A DNA stretch of 64,000 bases from assembly GCF_958453765.1 (NCBI RefSeq), contig NZ_CAUDZA010000001.1, forward strand, positions 124,001 to 188,000. Direction: 5' to 3'. The notes below the pieces were generated by a model. That model did no database searches. It saw only the letters and a program-made list of their open reading frames with translations, and was not told where the DNA came from. Positions 33,207-42,737 of the stretch are shown here, one piece after another. Source of the DNA: Phascolarctobacterium_A succinatutens_B (lineage in GTDB: Bacteria; Bacillota; Negativicutes; Acidaminococcales; Acidaminococcaceae). The position numbers and the translations under genes are program-made. Position 1 is the stretch's first letter, and the number at the start of each line of letters is the position of its first letter.

Positions 33207-34196
33207 TTAGCCGCAATAGCCATGCGGATGGCCCTTATGCCACTTCCACGCAGTGCTGATAACCTCATCTACACTGCTGTGCTGCGGCTCCCAGCCCAGC
33301 TCTTCACGAATTTTAGCCGAAGAAGCAATGAGCACTGCGGGATCACCGGCACGACGCGCCTCCTCCACAACGGGGAAGTCAACACCGGTAACCTTTTTGG
33401 CACTGTCAATCATCTGGCGCACACTGAAGCCGTTTTCACTGCCCAGATTATACACCCGGCTGCTGCCGCCGCTCAAAAGATGCTTGAGCGCCAGCACATG
33501 CGCCTTCGCCAAATCGCAGACATGAATATAATCACGCACACAGGTACCGTCAGCCGTCGGATAATCGGTACCGAAGATAGAAACCTGCTTGCGCACGCCC
33601 TGCGCCGTTTTCAGAATCAGCGGAATGAGATGGCTTTCCGGGCTGTGATCCTCGCCGATATCACGCGTAGGAGAAGCACCGGCAGCGTTAAAATAACGCA
33701 AAGCTACATAACGCATATCATAGGCATGATCATAATCCGCCAGCATGCCTTCAATTGCCAGCTTAGTACGGCCGTAAACGTTGGTCGGTGCCAGACGGCT
33801 GTCCTCGGTAATAGGTACTGCTTCCGGCTCACCGTAAACAGCTGCGGTAGAAGAAAATACCATGCGGTCCACACCGGCACCACGCATAGCCTCTAAAAGA
33901 TGCAGGCTGCCTTCAACATTATTAAAATAATATTTCGCCGGGTCGGTCATAGATTCACCTACCAGACTGCTGGCAGCAAAATGAATCACCGCATCAATTT
34001 TAAACTGCTCCATAATGTGCTTGGCAAAGCGTACATCATGGATATCGCCTTCTACCAGCTGTACCTCGTCAGGCACTGCCGCCTCATGGCCGGTAGAAAA
34101 ATTATCATAAACAATAGGAGTAAAGCCGCTCTTTTGCAGCTCCTCCACTACATGGGAGCCAATATAACCTGCTCCGCCGGTAACAAGGATATTCAT
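33207..34196 (-). CDS. galE: UDP-glucose 4-epimerase
   Basis: NAD-dependent short-chain dehydrogenase-like enzyme that interconverts UDP-glucose and UDP-galactose. 329 residues. It shows the NAD loop VTGGAGYIGSHVVEEL, the catalytic SSTAAVYGEP serine and YGRTKLAIE tyrosine-lysine, and the family segment LRYFNAAGASP. Third gene of the pgm-galU-galE unit, starting 3 bases after galU. It gives galactose units to surface glycans. Confidence 0.96.
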   Translation of the reverse strand: MNILVTGGAGYIGSHVVEELQKSGFTPIVYDNFSTGHEAAVPDEVQLVEGDIHDVRFAKHIMEQFKIDAVIHFAASSLVGESMTDPAKYYFNNVEGSLHLLEAMRGAGVDRMVFSSTAAVYGEPEAVPITEDSRLAPTNVYGRTKLAIEGMLADYDHAYDMRYVALRYFNAAGASPTRDIGEDHSPESHLIPLILKTAQGVRKQVSIFGTDYPTADGTCVRDYIHVCDLAKAHVLALKHLLSGGSSRVYNLGSENGFSVRQMIDSAKKVTGVDFPVVEEARRAGDPAVLIASSAKIREELGWEPQHSSVDEVISTAWKWHKGHPHGYCG

Positions 34197-34199
34197 TAA

Positions 34200-35081
34200 T
34201 TATTTGCTATCCTTTGCAACGATTCCCTGCAGATAGGTCAGGAACTTGTCACGCAGCTCAGGACGCTTCAGCGCCATTTCTACAGTTGCCTCCAGGAAGC
34301 CCTGCTTATCACCTACGTCATAGCGACGGCCTACAAAATCATAAGCATACATCGGCTGCTCCTTGGCCAATACCTTAAGCGCATCGGTAAGCTGGATTTC
34401 ATTACCACGGCCGGGCTGAGTTTGCTCCAGAATCGGGAAAATTTCCGGTGTAATTACATAACGGCCCAAAACCGCCAGACGAGAGGGCGCTTCTTCTACC
34501 GCAGGCTTTTCTACCATATCATTTACCTTGACAGTGCGTGCTTCACCAGTCGGTTCACCGGCAACAATGCCATAAGCAGATACCTTCTCCTGCGGCACCT
34601 CCTGCACACCTAAAACGCTGGCACCGGTTTTATCATAGACATCGATCAGCTGCTTCAGCGCAGGCACCTGGCTGTCAACAACGTCGTCACCCAGCAATAC
34701 AGCAAAGGGTTCATCGCCCACAAAATGCTTAGCGCACAAAATAGCATGGCCAAGTCCACGCGGTTCCTTTTGGCGGATATAGTGAATGCGGATATCAGAA
34801 ATTTTGCGAACCAGCTCCAGCTCCTTGGTTTTGCCGCTGGCCTCCAGGTTCAGCTCCAGCTCGATGCTGCGGTCGAAATGATCTTCAATGGCACGCTTGC
34901 TGCGGCCGGTAATAATCAGGATATCCTCAATGCCGGAAGCAAGAGCCTCTTCGATAATATATTGGATGGTCGGTTTATCAACAATAGGCAGCATCTCCTT
35001 CGGAGTTGCTTTGGTAGCAGGCAAAAAGCGTGTGCCCAGGCCTGCTGCCGGAATAACGGCTTTACGTACAGGTTTAAACAT
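34200..35081 (-). CDS. galU: UTP-glucose-1-phosphate uridylyltransferase
   Basis: Makes UDP-glucose from glucose-1-phosphate and UTP. 293 residues. The N-terminal nucleotide motif is AVIPAAGLGTRFLPATKATPKEMLPIVDKP; the acceptor region has LLGDDVVDS and YDVGDKQGFLEA. AAAGGAG precedes the ATG. It lies between the phosphoglucomutase and galE, so the three genes form a path from hexose-6-phosphate to UDP-glucose and UDP-galactose. Confidence 0.97.
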   Translation of the reverse strand: MFKPVRKAVIPAAGLGTRFLPATKATPKEMLPIVDKPTIQYIIEEALASGIEDILIITGRSKRAIEDHFDRSIELELNLEASGKTKELELVRKISDIRIHYIRQKEPRGLGHAILCAKHFVGDEPFAVLLGDDVVDSQVPALKQLIDVYDKTGASVLGVQEVPQEKVSAYGIVAGEPTGEARTVKVNDMVEKPAVEEAPSRLAVLGRYVITPEIFPILEQTQPGRGNEIQLTDALKVLAKEQPMYAYDFVGRRYDVGDKQGFLEATVEMALKRPELRDKFLTYLQGIVAKDSK

Positions 35082-35176
35082 TTAATCTTATCTCCTTTAC
35101 AGACTCAAATGAAATATATGCATAGCAGCAACGCTGCAGACAGTGCTTTACGAAAAAACACGGATACTCAGGAAAG

Positions 35177-36547
35177 TTAAGCTTCTTCGCCGCCAATAAC
35201 TTCCAATAATTCTGCTGTCTTCGCAGCAAGCAGCTCCTTATCACCCTTAGTTTCTACGTTCAGGCGCATTACAGGCTCCGTATTGGATACACGCACATTA
35301 AAGCGCCAGTTATCATAAGCAACGCTCAGGCCGTCCAGGTGATCCTGCTCGCCGTCAGCATATTTTTTGCCCAGCTCTGCCAGTACTGCTGCGGAATCAG
35401 CAACCTTGCGGTTGATTTCACCGCTGCAGGGATACATAGCAACGCGCTCGCCTACCAGCTCGCTTAGCTTTTTGCCGCTGCGGCACATCAGCTCGGTAAC
35501 CAGCAGCCAGGGAATCATGCCGCTGTCGCAGCAGGAGAAATCGCGGAAATAATGATGCGCACTCATCTCGCCGCCGTACAGCACGTCATTGTTGCGCATG
35601 CATTCCTTCATAAAGGCATGGCCGCTCTTGCAGCGCACAGGCACACCGCCGTCACGCTGCAAAATAGCTTCCGTATTCCAGGTCAGGCGCGGGTCGAACA
35701 TAATCTTCGCACCCGGCTCCTTGTGCAGGAAAACCTCCGCCAGCAGGCCGACAATGTAATAGCCTTCGATAAAATCTGCCTTCTCGTCAAAAAGGAAGCA
35801 GCGGTCGAAATCACCATCCCAAGCAATACCCAGATCAGCACCACTCTCGCGCACAACCTTGGCCGTAGCCTCACGATTTGGCAGCAGCAGCGGGTTAGGC
35901 ACACCATTGGGGAAGGTGCCGTCAGGCGTTTCGTTCAGCGTAATAAACTCAAACGGCAAATGCTTAGCCAGCTCCTTCAAAATCGGGCCAGCACCACCAT
36001 TGCCGGGGTTAGCAACAATCTTCATCGGTTTGAGCACACTCGTATCAACGTAAGTCAGTAAATGCTCAATATAAGCAGGCATAATATCCAGCTGCTCCAA
36101 GGCACCCATAGTCTTGCCTGCTACCACCTGATGTGCAAACGGCTTTGTAGTAGCAACCATCTCACCAATTTCCTTCAGACCGGTATCGCTGGAAATAGGA
36201 CGCGCATCACGACGCACCAGCTTCATGCCATTGTATTCCTTAGGATTATGGCTGGCAGTAACCATAATACCGCCATCTGCTTTCAGATGCGCGGTAGCAA
36301 AATAAATCATTTCTGTACCACACTGGCCGATATCAATAACCTTGGTACCGCCATGGCGCAGTCCCTCTGTCAGCGCATCTACCAATGCTCTGCCGCTCAG
36401 GCGGATATCGTGTCCGACAACAACAGTTTCCGCAGCGAACATTGCTGAAAAAATGCGTCCTATACGGTAAGCCATTTCCTCGTTAACTTCTGTGGGATAA
36501 ACGCCGCGTACATCGTAGGCCTTAAAAGCCTTGTTCGTAACTTGCAT
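35177..36547 (-). CDS. Phosphomannomutase/phosphoglucomutase
   Basis: Alpha-D-phosphohexomutase, 456 residues. The phosphoserine loop is VTASHNPKEYNGMKLV, the metal loop is WDGDFDRCFLFDE, the sugar loop is GGEMSAHHYFRD, and the phosphate loop near the end is RVSNTEPVMRL. It interconverts hexose-1- and hexose-6-phosphates; whether glucose, mannose or both cannot be set from sequence, but linkage to galU suggests glucose-1-phosphate supply. First gene of the galU-galE unit, with its own promoter. Confidence 0.93.
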   Translation of the reverse strand: MQVTNKAFKAYDVRGVYPTEVNEEMAYRIGRIFSAMFAAETVVVGHDIRLSGRALVDALTEGLRHGGTKVIDIGQCGTEMIYFATAHLKADGGIMVTASHNPKEYNGMKLVRRDARPISSDTGLKEIGEMVATTKPFAHQVVAGKTMGALEQLDIMPAYIEHLLTYVDTSVLKPMKIVANPGNGGAGPILKELAKHLPFEFITLNETPDGTFPNGVPNPLLLPNREATAKVVRESGADLGIAWDGDFDRCFLFDEKADFIEGYYIVGLLAEVFLHKEPGAKIMFDPRLTWNTEAILQRDGGVPVRCKSGHAFMKECMRNNDVLYGGEMSAHHYFRDFSCCDSGMIPWLLVTELMCRSGKKLSELVGERVAMYPCSGEINRKVADSAAVLAELGKKYADGEQDHLDGLSVAYDNWRFNVRVSNTEPVMRLNVETKGDKELLAAKTAELLEVIGGEEA

Positions 36548-36569
36548 TTCTCTATTCTCCTTTTTTTAT

Positions 36570-36598
36570 AGTGTATTTAGCAAAATTTCATTGTTCAA
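36570..36598 (-). promoter_or_regulatory. Promoter of the pgm-galU-galE unit
   Basis: TTGAAC (36598-36593), 17-base spacer, TACACT (36575-36570) on the minus strand. Confidence 0.6.
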
Positions 36599-36625
36599 GA
36601 ACCATTTTATATTATTCTTCATCAA

Positions 36626-36660
36626 ACAAAAAAATCCTGCCTGCATTGCAGACAGGATTT
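36626..36660 (-). terminator. Intrinsic terminator after ptuB
   Basis: A 13-base stem with one mismatch (32-44 against 48-60 of 36600), then TTTTTTTG on the minus strand. Confidence 0.82.
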
Positions 36661-36665
36661 AAATG

Positions 36666-37445
36666 CTACAGCTTTGCTCCGCTCGAACGGATAACTTCTT
36701 CCGCTGCCTCACCCAGATACCAACGGATAACGGAAAAGAACGGCAGCGTCACGCCATTATAATCAGGCACCAGACAGATGGTCGCCAGCATTTCCAGAAC
36801 TTCATCCAGCTCACGGCCCTTACTAAGCTCATCACTTATCTGGTCCTCCAGCGTATGGATTACCTCTCGGCGCATACGCATCAGCCGCGGCGCATTCAGA
36901 TTCAGCTCGTGGATAGTGCTGCGCGCCTTCCCCTGCAAATCTTTGGGGCAGGTATCTTCGTCTACATACATCCGCCCGCTATGCTCGGCATAGCGGAACA
37001 GGCGGATTTTGCCGGGAATCTTCAGCGGATTGAGAATATAGTTTGTAATTTCACGCCCACCCTTCGGCACATCACAGCTACGGTCCCGCTTCTGGCTGGA
37101 ATAGCGCCACTCGGGATCAGGCACATACGGCTGACTGCCGCCGTGGCATACGCCCAACAGATTGCGCCAATCCAGATGATAGTTGTGCCCATGCTCCTGC
37201 GTAGCATTTTTCGGATAAAAATGCTCCACGCGGAAGTCGTCAACCTCGCCTTCCTCCTCCGCCAGCTTAATGCCTACCTCACAATAGGCGCAAAGGCCGT
37301 GCTGGTCACGCAAAATTGCTTCCCGCACCTGTTTATAACCCCTGCGGCAGCGACGGCGGAAATGCTCCCAGGTTTCCTCGGGATTATGCAGCCTGTACTG
37401 CCTGAGAAGCTCAGGTTCTTCCTTGCTTTTATAAACACGTTTCAT
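36666..37445 (-). CDS. ptuB: HNH endonuclease of a Septu-like system (PtuB-like, TIGR02646 type)
   Basis: A 259-residue nuclease. It has the TIGR02646-type HNH layout: LCAYCEVGI with Cys52 and Cys55, VEHFYPKN with His75, WRNLLGVC with Asn95 and Cys100, with further Cys and His after it. Start at 37445 is set by AGGAGG and by overlap of the ATG with the stop of the upstream ATPase gene (ATGA). The pair matches the Septu anti-phage family, where an ATPase controls an HNH nuclease. No retron reverse transcriptase is present, so it is not a retron effector here. Function is inferred from the family. Confidence 0.85.
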   Translation of the reverse strand: MKRVYKSKEEPELLRQYRLHNPEETWEHFRRRCRRGYKQVREAILRDQHGLCAYCEVGIKLAEEEGEVDDFRVEHFYPKNATQEHGHNYHLDWRNLLGVCHGGSQPYVPDPEWRYSSQKRDRSCDVPKGGREITNYILNPLKIPGKIRLFRYAEHSGRMYVDEDTCPKDLQGKARSTIHELNLNAPRLMRMRREVIHTLEDQISDELSKGRELDEVLEMLATICLVPDYNGVTLPFFSVIRWYLGEAAEEVIRSSGAKL

Positions 37446-38758
37446 GAGCGCCTCCTGCGGAACTGACGCATACGGATATCCATATCCGCACGCAGCAGAG
37501 CAGGCTCCTTGCCCTTGGACCATTTATCCAGCTTTTTGCGCAGCTCCAGCGCCTCCGGCGTATCCCAGGCATCCTCGCTCACCAGCTGCAGATAACGCTT
37601 TAAATCCTGCACAATCGGCAGAGCTTGCGGACGTGGGCTCACATTCTGAATATCCTGCAGCAGCTGATAGCTGTTGGCACCCAAGGAAAAATCTACGTGG
37701 CGCACGCCTTCGAACTGCTTGCCCCAGGCCAATACACGTATGCTCTCTGCCGGCACGCTGCTAAGCACCTGCGCACTATGCGTAGTCACTACAAACTGTA
37801 CCATCGGGAAGGTTTTCTGTAAATCCAGCAGTACCGTCTGCTGCCACAGCGGGTGCAGATGCATTTCTACCTCATCAATCAATACAAGCCCCGGAGTCTT
37901 GGTTACCGCATCCTCACGCAGCTGCGGATTCAGACGCGCCATGCGATAGGCCAGGTCAGCCACCATGCTGATAATACTGCGGAAGCCGTCGCTCAATTCA
38001 TCTACCACCATTTCACCCATATCGGGATGACTGACAACAAAGCATTTCAGGCGATAATTATAATACAAATCACGCAGGCCGGTACTTTCCAGACACACGT
38101 CTACAGCGTTCTGAATCGCATTCTTCAGCATCACATTGCGCTTCACCTCTGCGCTGTACTGCTGCTCTGACTGCGCACACTTGGTAACGTACTCAAACCA
38201 TTTTCCGAAGGTGCTGTAGGAAGAAGACGGCTCCAGACATTCCTCGTAGCCTACATTGCGTTCCATCAGCGATTTATGAAAATTTGTCATCAGCTTGCTG
38301 TCTACCCAAATGCGCTGAGTACCGTAATAGGCCAGCACCGGCAGCAGCCTGTTGCCGTTCTCCTTGGCATCGTGCGCCAATGCACAGCCACGTTCGCACA
38401 GCTCATCAGCATCATCCTCAGGCACATTACACTCCAGCAGGCGGCGGGTACAGGTAAGCTTTTTGCCGTAAACCTCACCCTCCAGCTTAATTTCTACCGG
38501 ATAATGGCATTCCATACCATCAATATGACGCATATCCTTTTTATAAACAGGCACACGTCGCACATCCTGGGGAGTAATTTGCCGGCCACTGGCATCAAAG
38601 CTGCGCAGATAGGGCTCCAGAGCAATTGCCAGCGCATCAAAAATCGCCGTCTTGCCCTTGCCGTTTTCACCTACAATAACTGTCAGCCTAGGTTCAAAAT
38701 CAATATCAAGCTCATCGTAACAACGGAAATTCTTCAGCCTTAATCTTTCTATCTGCAT
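37442..38758 (-). CDS. ptuA: AAA/ABC-type ATPase of a Septu-like system (PtuA-like)
   Basis: A 438-residue SMC/ABC-like ATPase. Walker A is GENGKGKT at 30-37; a signature-like ELSDGFRSIISMVADLAYRM lies in the middle; Walker B is GLVLIDEVEMHLHP; then a switch His in VVTTHSAQVLSSV. This is the OLD/PtuA-type AAA_21 domain with no nuclease domain of its own, so the HNH protein supplies cutting. It likely senses phage infection and licenses PtuB. The cassette has its own promoter and terminator, and the two genes overlap by 4 bases. Confidence 0.86.
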   Translation of the reverse strand: MQIERLRLKNFRCYDELDIDFEPRLTVIVGENGKGKTAIFDALAIALEPYLRSFDASGRQITPQDVRRVPVYKKDMRHIDGMECHYPVEIKLEGEVYGKKLTCTRRLLECNVPEDDADELCERGCALAHDAKENGNRLLPVLAYYGTQRIWVDSKLMTNFHKSLMERNVGYEECLEPSSSYSTFGKWFEYVTKCAQSEQQYSAEVKRNVMLKNAIQNAVDVCLESTGLRDLYYNYRLKCFVVSHPDMGEMVVDELSDGFRSIISMVADLAYRMARLNPQLREDAVTKTPGLVLIDEVEMHLHPLWQQTVLLDLQKTFPMVQFVVTTHSAQVLSSVPAESIRVLAWGKQFEGVRHVDFSLGANSYQLLQDIQNVSPRPQALPIVQDLKRYLQLVSEDAWDTPEALELRKKLDKWSKGKEPALLRADMDIRMRQFRRRRS

Positions 38759-38790
38759 AATCTGACCTCCGTTTCTGTATCTCTGCTTAC

Positions 38791-38819
38791 ATTATAGCAT
38801 TATTTACATCCCATACTAA
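38791..38819 (-). promoter_or_regulatory. Promoter of ptuAB
   Basis: TTAGTA (38819-38814), 17-base spacer, TATAAT (38796-38791) on the minus strand. Confidence 0.5.
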
Positions 38820-38933
38820 GATTTTTTACAGTTTTATTATGATTTTTTTGTGGCAGGGTGTATAATAAATAAACATCATCAGCAATTACTTGGTACTTGC
38901 CAACAATTACGCAATCGAAAGGAAAAACTGTTT

Positions 38934-40145
38934 ATGAATATATTTCTTCTGCTTACAATCGCCATGCTCATGATTATCCTCATGCTGCGGCGTCACATCC
39001 CCATCGGCCCCTGTATGCTCACCAGCGGTATTTTTATCTGGCTGATGAAAGCACCGGAGCTGCCGTATCTGGTGCAGGCATTACGCGAAACCTTAACAAT
39101 GCCGCGCACCTATGATATTCTTTTTGCCCTTTATTTTGTCATGTGCCTGGAAATCGAGCTGCGCACCAGCGGTGCATTGGCAGGTATGGTGCAGGCGCTG
39201 CAGCGCATCTTTTCCAGCGCTAAGGTAACCCTGGCCGTGATGCCTGCCTTCTTAGGACTGCTGCCGTCGTTGGGCGGCGCACGCTTCTCGGCTCCCATTG
39301 TAGAGGAAGCCAGCAAAAATCTGCCTATCGAACAAGACCACAAGGCAGCCATCAACTTCTGGTTCCGCCACATCTTTGAATTTTCCAGCCCGATTATCCC
39401 CGGTATGATTATGGCCTGCAACATCGCCGGTGTCAGCTACGGTGAATTTATTCTGCATCTGGCCTGGCTCACCGTCCTGGCCTTCGCCGCCGGCTGGTTT
39501 GTCCTCATCCGCCCCATTAAAGCAGATAATAACCGTACCGAAACCATTGCCAATGACAGTCAGTGTACACAGGATTTATGGTTGGCGCTCTCGCCTGTCA
39601 TTATCACCTTTATTCTCGTAGTATTCTGCAGCTTTAATGCCTCCGCCGGCATGGGCCTGGTCACAGCCTGCCTGTTTCTGGTCCTGCGCTTTACTAAGCG
39701 TGAGGTCGGTCTCAAGGATGTTGTTATCGGTGCGCTGGACATCAAAATGTTTCTCAATGTGCTCTGCATCCTCTACTTCATTCAGATCTTGACCGTCACC
39801 CACGTGCTGCAGGAAATCGTCGCAGCCTTCCAAAGCTCTCCGCTGCCGGTGCCTGTTATCATCGCCTGCGTCAGCTTCATCATCGGCGTGCTTACAGGTA
39901 TGTCGCAAGGACACGTGGCCATCGTTATGCCCATTGTCGCCGCTATGCAGACAGGCAGCCTGAACCTGGCCGGCGTTGCCATGGCCTTCGGTATTGCCGG
40001 ACAAATGCTTACCCCGACGCATATGTGTCTTGTTATCACCGTCGATTATTTTAAAGCCAACTTTTTCAAAACGCTTAAGCCAGTCCTGCTTTGCGAAATC
40101 ATCATTCTGACTCTCTTTACAGCTTATACATATTTCACATGGTAA
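38934..40145 (+). CDS. DUF401 family membrane protein (ion-transporter-like)
   Basis: A 403-residue polytopic protein with about 10-11 helices. The family region is clear: LGLLPSLGGARFSAPIVEEA, then INFWFRHIFEFSSPIIPGMIMA in the first half and a similar Gly/Met-rich segment (TGMSQGHVAIVMPIVAAMQTG) in the second half, as in inverted-repeat ion transporters. Substrate unknown. ATG 38934 preceded by AAAGGA. It stands alone with a terminator. Confidence 0.82.
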   Translation: MNIFLLLTIAMLMIILMLRRHIPIGPCMLTSGIFIWLMKAPELPYLVQALRETLTMPRTYDILFALYFVMCLEIELRTSGALAGMVQALQRIFSSAKVTLAVMPAFLGLLPSLGGARFSAPIVEEASKNLPIEQDHKAAINFWFRHIFEFSSPIIPGMIMACNIAGVSYGEFILHLAWLTVLAFAAGWFVLIRPIKADNNRTETIANDSQCTQDLWLALSPVIITFILVVFCSFNASAGMGLVTACLFLVLRFTKREVGLKDVVIGALDIKMFLNVLCILYFIQILTVTHVLQEIVAAFQSSPLPVPVIIACVSFIIGVLTGMSQGHVAIVMPIVAAMQTGSLNLAGVAMAFGIAGQMLTPTHMCLVITVDYFKANFFKTLKPVLLCEIIILTLFTAYTYFTW

Positions 40146-40151
40146 ACTTTC

Positions 40152-40229
40152 AGTGCTTAATCAGCAGCAAGCAGTGTTCGGATTAGTCCTCAAAACACTG
40201 TCCGCCGCAGATTAAGCACTTTATTTTTA
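40152..40229 (+). terminator. Intrinsic terminator after the DUF401 gene
   Basis: Outer stem AGTGCTTAATC/GATTAAGCACT with an inner stem CAGTGTT/AACACTG, then TTATTTTTAT. Confidence 0.78.
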
Positions 40230-40237
40230 TTATTTGC

Positions 40238-40267
40238 TTGCAGTAGCACAAAGATTAAGTGTATAAT
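40238..40267 (+). promoter_or_regulatory. Promoter of putP
   Basis: TTGCAG (40238-40243), 18-base spacer, TATAAT (40262-40267), about 35 bases before the GTG start. Confidence 0.5.
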
Positions 40268-40302
40268 AATGTTATCTATTCTTAAATTTTGGAGGGGTGT
40301 TT

Positions 40303-41757
40303 GTGAATTATACAGAAATGGTAGTATTCATTATCTACCTGTTGTTCATGCTATCAATCGGCATCTGGTTCTTCTATAAAAATCGTCAGGGTGGTGAAAA
40401 AACCTACTTTCTCGGCGGCCGTCAGATGGGACCGTGGGTAACCGCGCTTTCTGCCGGTGCTTCTGATATGAGTGCCTGGGTGCTCATGGGCTTGCCGACA
40501 TCTATCTACGCTCTCGGCCTCGGTCAGGCCTGGATCAGTATCGGCCTGCTCACCGGCTATTCCTTAAGCTGGATTTTCCAGGCTCCGCGCCTGCGTCGTT
40601 TTTCCATCGTGGCCAACGATGCCATCACTATTCCGCAGTACCTCAGCAACCGCTTTTTATCTAAGTCCCACGTGCTGCAGGTAATCTGTGCAATTGTTTT
40701 TCTGATTGCCTACACTATTTATTCCGCATCCAGCATCAAGGCTTGCGGTACTCTGTTCAACACCGTTATCGGCATTGATCAGACCTACACCATGTATGTG
40801 GCAGCCTTTATCATCATCGGCTACACCTTCTTAGGCGGCTTCTCCGCTGTTTGCTGGACCGACTTCTACCAAGGCCTGATGATTTTAGGTTCTCTGCTGA
40901 TTGCACCTATCTTCGCAGTATCCTTAATCAATCCACAGGCTGTTGCCGGCATTCCGCCCGATTACTGGAATCCGGTTGCCAAAACCTCTGATATTATCTC
41001 CGGCTTCGGCTGGGGTCTCGGCTACTTCGGTATGCCGCATATCATCATCCGCTTCATGTCCCTCAAATCCCAAAAGGAAATGAAGAAATCCGCTGTTATC
41101 GCTATCAGCTGGACCGCCCTCATCTGCTTCTTCGCTACCATGGTAGGCGTTGTTGGCCGTATGTATCTGGGCCTGGATGAAAACATCAACCAAAACTCTC
41201 TGGTATTCATCGCCATGGTTCGCAGCATTTTCCCGGCTCTGATGAGCGGTATCCTGCTCTCCGGCGTATTGGCAGCTTCCATGAGTACTGCTTCCAGTCA
41301 GCTGCTCGCTTCCGCTTCTGCCTTTGCCAGCGACGTTTATAAGCCTGTAATCCGTAAATACCAGTCCGGTGACAAGGAAATGCTTTGGGCTGGCCGCATC
41401 GTCGTACTCGTTATCTCCTTCGTTGCGCTGCTTATTGCCGATTCCCCGCGTGCAGGCAGCATTATGGAGCTGGTTGCCAACGCCTGGGGCGTATTCGGTG
41501 CAGCCTTCGGCTCTGCTATCATGCTCAGCCTTTTCTGGCGCGGCTTCACCTTCCAGGGTGCTGTAGCCTGCATCATCGTCGGTGCTGTTGTCGATATCGG
41601 CTGGTACCTGACTATGGCAGCCTCCACCGGCATCTACGAAATTATCCCCGGCTTTTTTGCCAGCCTTATAGCAGGCGTCATTGTTTCCCTGCTCAGCGGC
41701 GGTCCTTCCAAGGATGTTGCTGAACTTTATGATAAAGCCAACAATTACGTTGAGTAA
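40303..41757 (+). CDS. putP: Sodium/proline symporter
   Basis: Sodium:solute symporter family, 484 residues, 13 helices predicted. The PutP-typical start YFLGGRQMGPWVTALSAGASDMSAWVLMGLPTS, with the Na+ site in TM2, and GILLSGVLAASMSTASSQLLASASAFASD around TM9 are conserved. The likely start is GTG 40303, five bases after GGAGGGG. Proline or another amino acid enters with Na+. Separate promoter and terminator. Confidence 0.92.
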   Translation: MNYTEMVVFIIYLLFMLSIGIWFFYKNRQGGEKTYFLGGRQMGPWVTALSAGASDMSAWVLMGLPTSIYALGLGQAWISIGLLTGYSLSWIFQAPRLRRFSIVANDAITIPQYLSNRFLSKSHVLQVICAIVFLIAYTIYSASSIKACGTLFNTVIGIDQTYTMYVAAFIIIGYTFLGGFSAVCWTDFYQGLMILGSLLIAPIFAVSLINPQAVAGIPPDYWNPVAKTSDIISGFGWGLGYFGMPHIIIRFMSLKSQKEMKKSAVIAISWTALICFFATMVGVVGRMYLGLDENINQNSLVFIAMVRSIFPALMSGILLSGVLAASMSTASSQLLASASAFASDVYKPVIRKYQSGDKEMLWAGRIVVLVISFVALLIADSPRAGSIMELVANAWGVFGAAFGSAIMLSLFWRGFTFQGAVACIIVGAVVDIGWYLTMAASTGIYEIIPGFFASLIAGVIVSLLSGGPSKDVAELYDKANNYVE

Positions 41758-41790
41758 TAATGGTAAAGCTAAAAAAATCAGCCAAATAAG

Positions 41791-41828
41791 AAAGTCCGAT
41801 TTGTCAGAACAGACGAATCGGACTTTTT
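41791..41828 (+). terminator. Intrinsic terminator after putP
   Basis: Stem AAAGTCCGATT/AATCGGACTTT plus T5. Confidence 0.88.
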
Positions 41829-41968
41829 ATATTCTCAGCAAAAATTCAAGCTAATTTTACTCAACGAAGCAAAAGCATAGCATTTTCACCGCACTCATAT
41901 TATAATAAAAGTGAGCACTAAACTATCAACAAGCATTTGCTGAATACATTATATGAGGAGGTTCTGCT

Positions 41969-42562
41969 ATGCGTACTTTTCTGCCATTAGCCTTTTGGTA
42001 CTGGCTCTATAATCAGCTCTTCTTCTTTTTGGGGGCATTAGGATTTTTTGTAATTCATTTTCTTGTTGCTTTCATTGGCTTCGGCGGCATGGATACACTT
42101 GCCAGCGGCATTTTGATAACACTTTATGCCTTAATCCTCTATAAGCTCTTCGGGCGTTTTCTCTGGCGCAGCAGGCTGCAGCAATATAATCCCGGCAACA
42201 CACAGCTGCTTTGCGCCTCACTGTTGCCGCTGATTTTAGGCAGCGTTGTTCTCACCGCCAGCTTTGCCATAGCAGACGGCAAAATCTACAACACTATGAC
42301 TGCCATGCCTGTGCTCGCAGCCATCAATCTCAGCCTTTCCTACCTGCCGCTCGCCAAAAGCGTCTGGACTATGCTCATTTTAGGCAGCATTTTCAACATC
42401 TTCACCATCACCTGCTTCTGGCGCTACTGCCGCAAGTATCTGCAGCAGGAAATTCCCTGGCTGAAGCTGTTCACAATAATAGCTATCTGTCTGGCAGTCT
42501 GCACCATCATTATTTACAGCATAACCATTATGTATCTGCCTGATGACAAAGTAGGAGGATGA
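41969..42562 (+). CDS. Small polytopic membrane protein, function unknown
   Basis: A 197-residue protein with about six hydrophobic segments and no soluble domain. No family motif recognised. AGGAGG lies seven bases before the ATG. It is a single gene between putP and the HicAB region; neighbours give no clue to its role. Confidence 0.65.
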   Translation: MRTFLPLAFWYWLYNQLFFFLGALGFFVIHFLVAFIGFGGMDTLASGILITLYALILYKLFGRFLWRSRLQQYNPGNTQLLCASLLPLILGSVVLTASFAIADGKIYNTMTAMPVLAAINLSLSYLPLAKSVWTMLILGSIFNIFTITCFWRYCRKYLQQEIPWLKLFTIIAICLAVCTIIIYSITIMYLPDDKVGG

Positions 42563-42639
42563 GATAGTCAAAATTTTATCATCATTAATCCAAACATCTT
42601 ATGAAATTTTTGCAAATATACCTCTAACCATATTTTCTA

Positions 42640-42724
42640 TGATATAATAAGTCTAACATACAAATTTAATACTGTTGTCGTTCTCTTAGGAGTATTGTAG
42701 TACCAACTGCAATACTCCTTTTTT
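42640..42724 (+). ncRNA. Candidate small RNA with extended -10 promoter and terminator
   Basis: TGATATAAT (42640-42648) is an extended -10 promoter. About 35 bases after the expected start the sequence forms stem AGGAGTATTG/CAATACTCCT (42688-42697, 42710-42719) with T6. The interval has no ORF. This looks like a short RNA of about 70 nt just upstream of HicAB, or a very short leader transcript; there is no good -35. Confidence 0.4.
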
Positions 42725-42737
42725 AATAGCATCATCA

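Noticed and set aside
36666..38758. Retron with ATPase and HNH effectors
   Set aside because: No reverse transcriptase or msr/msd-like RNA region is present; the pair stands alone as in Septu.
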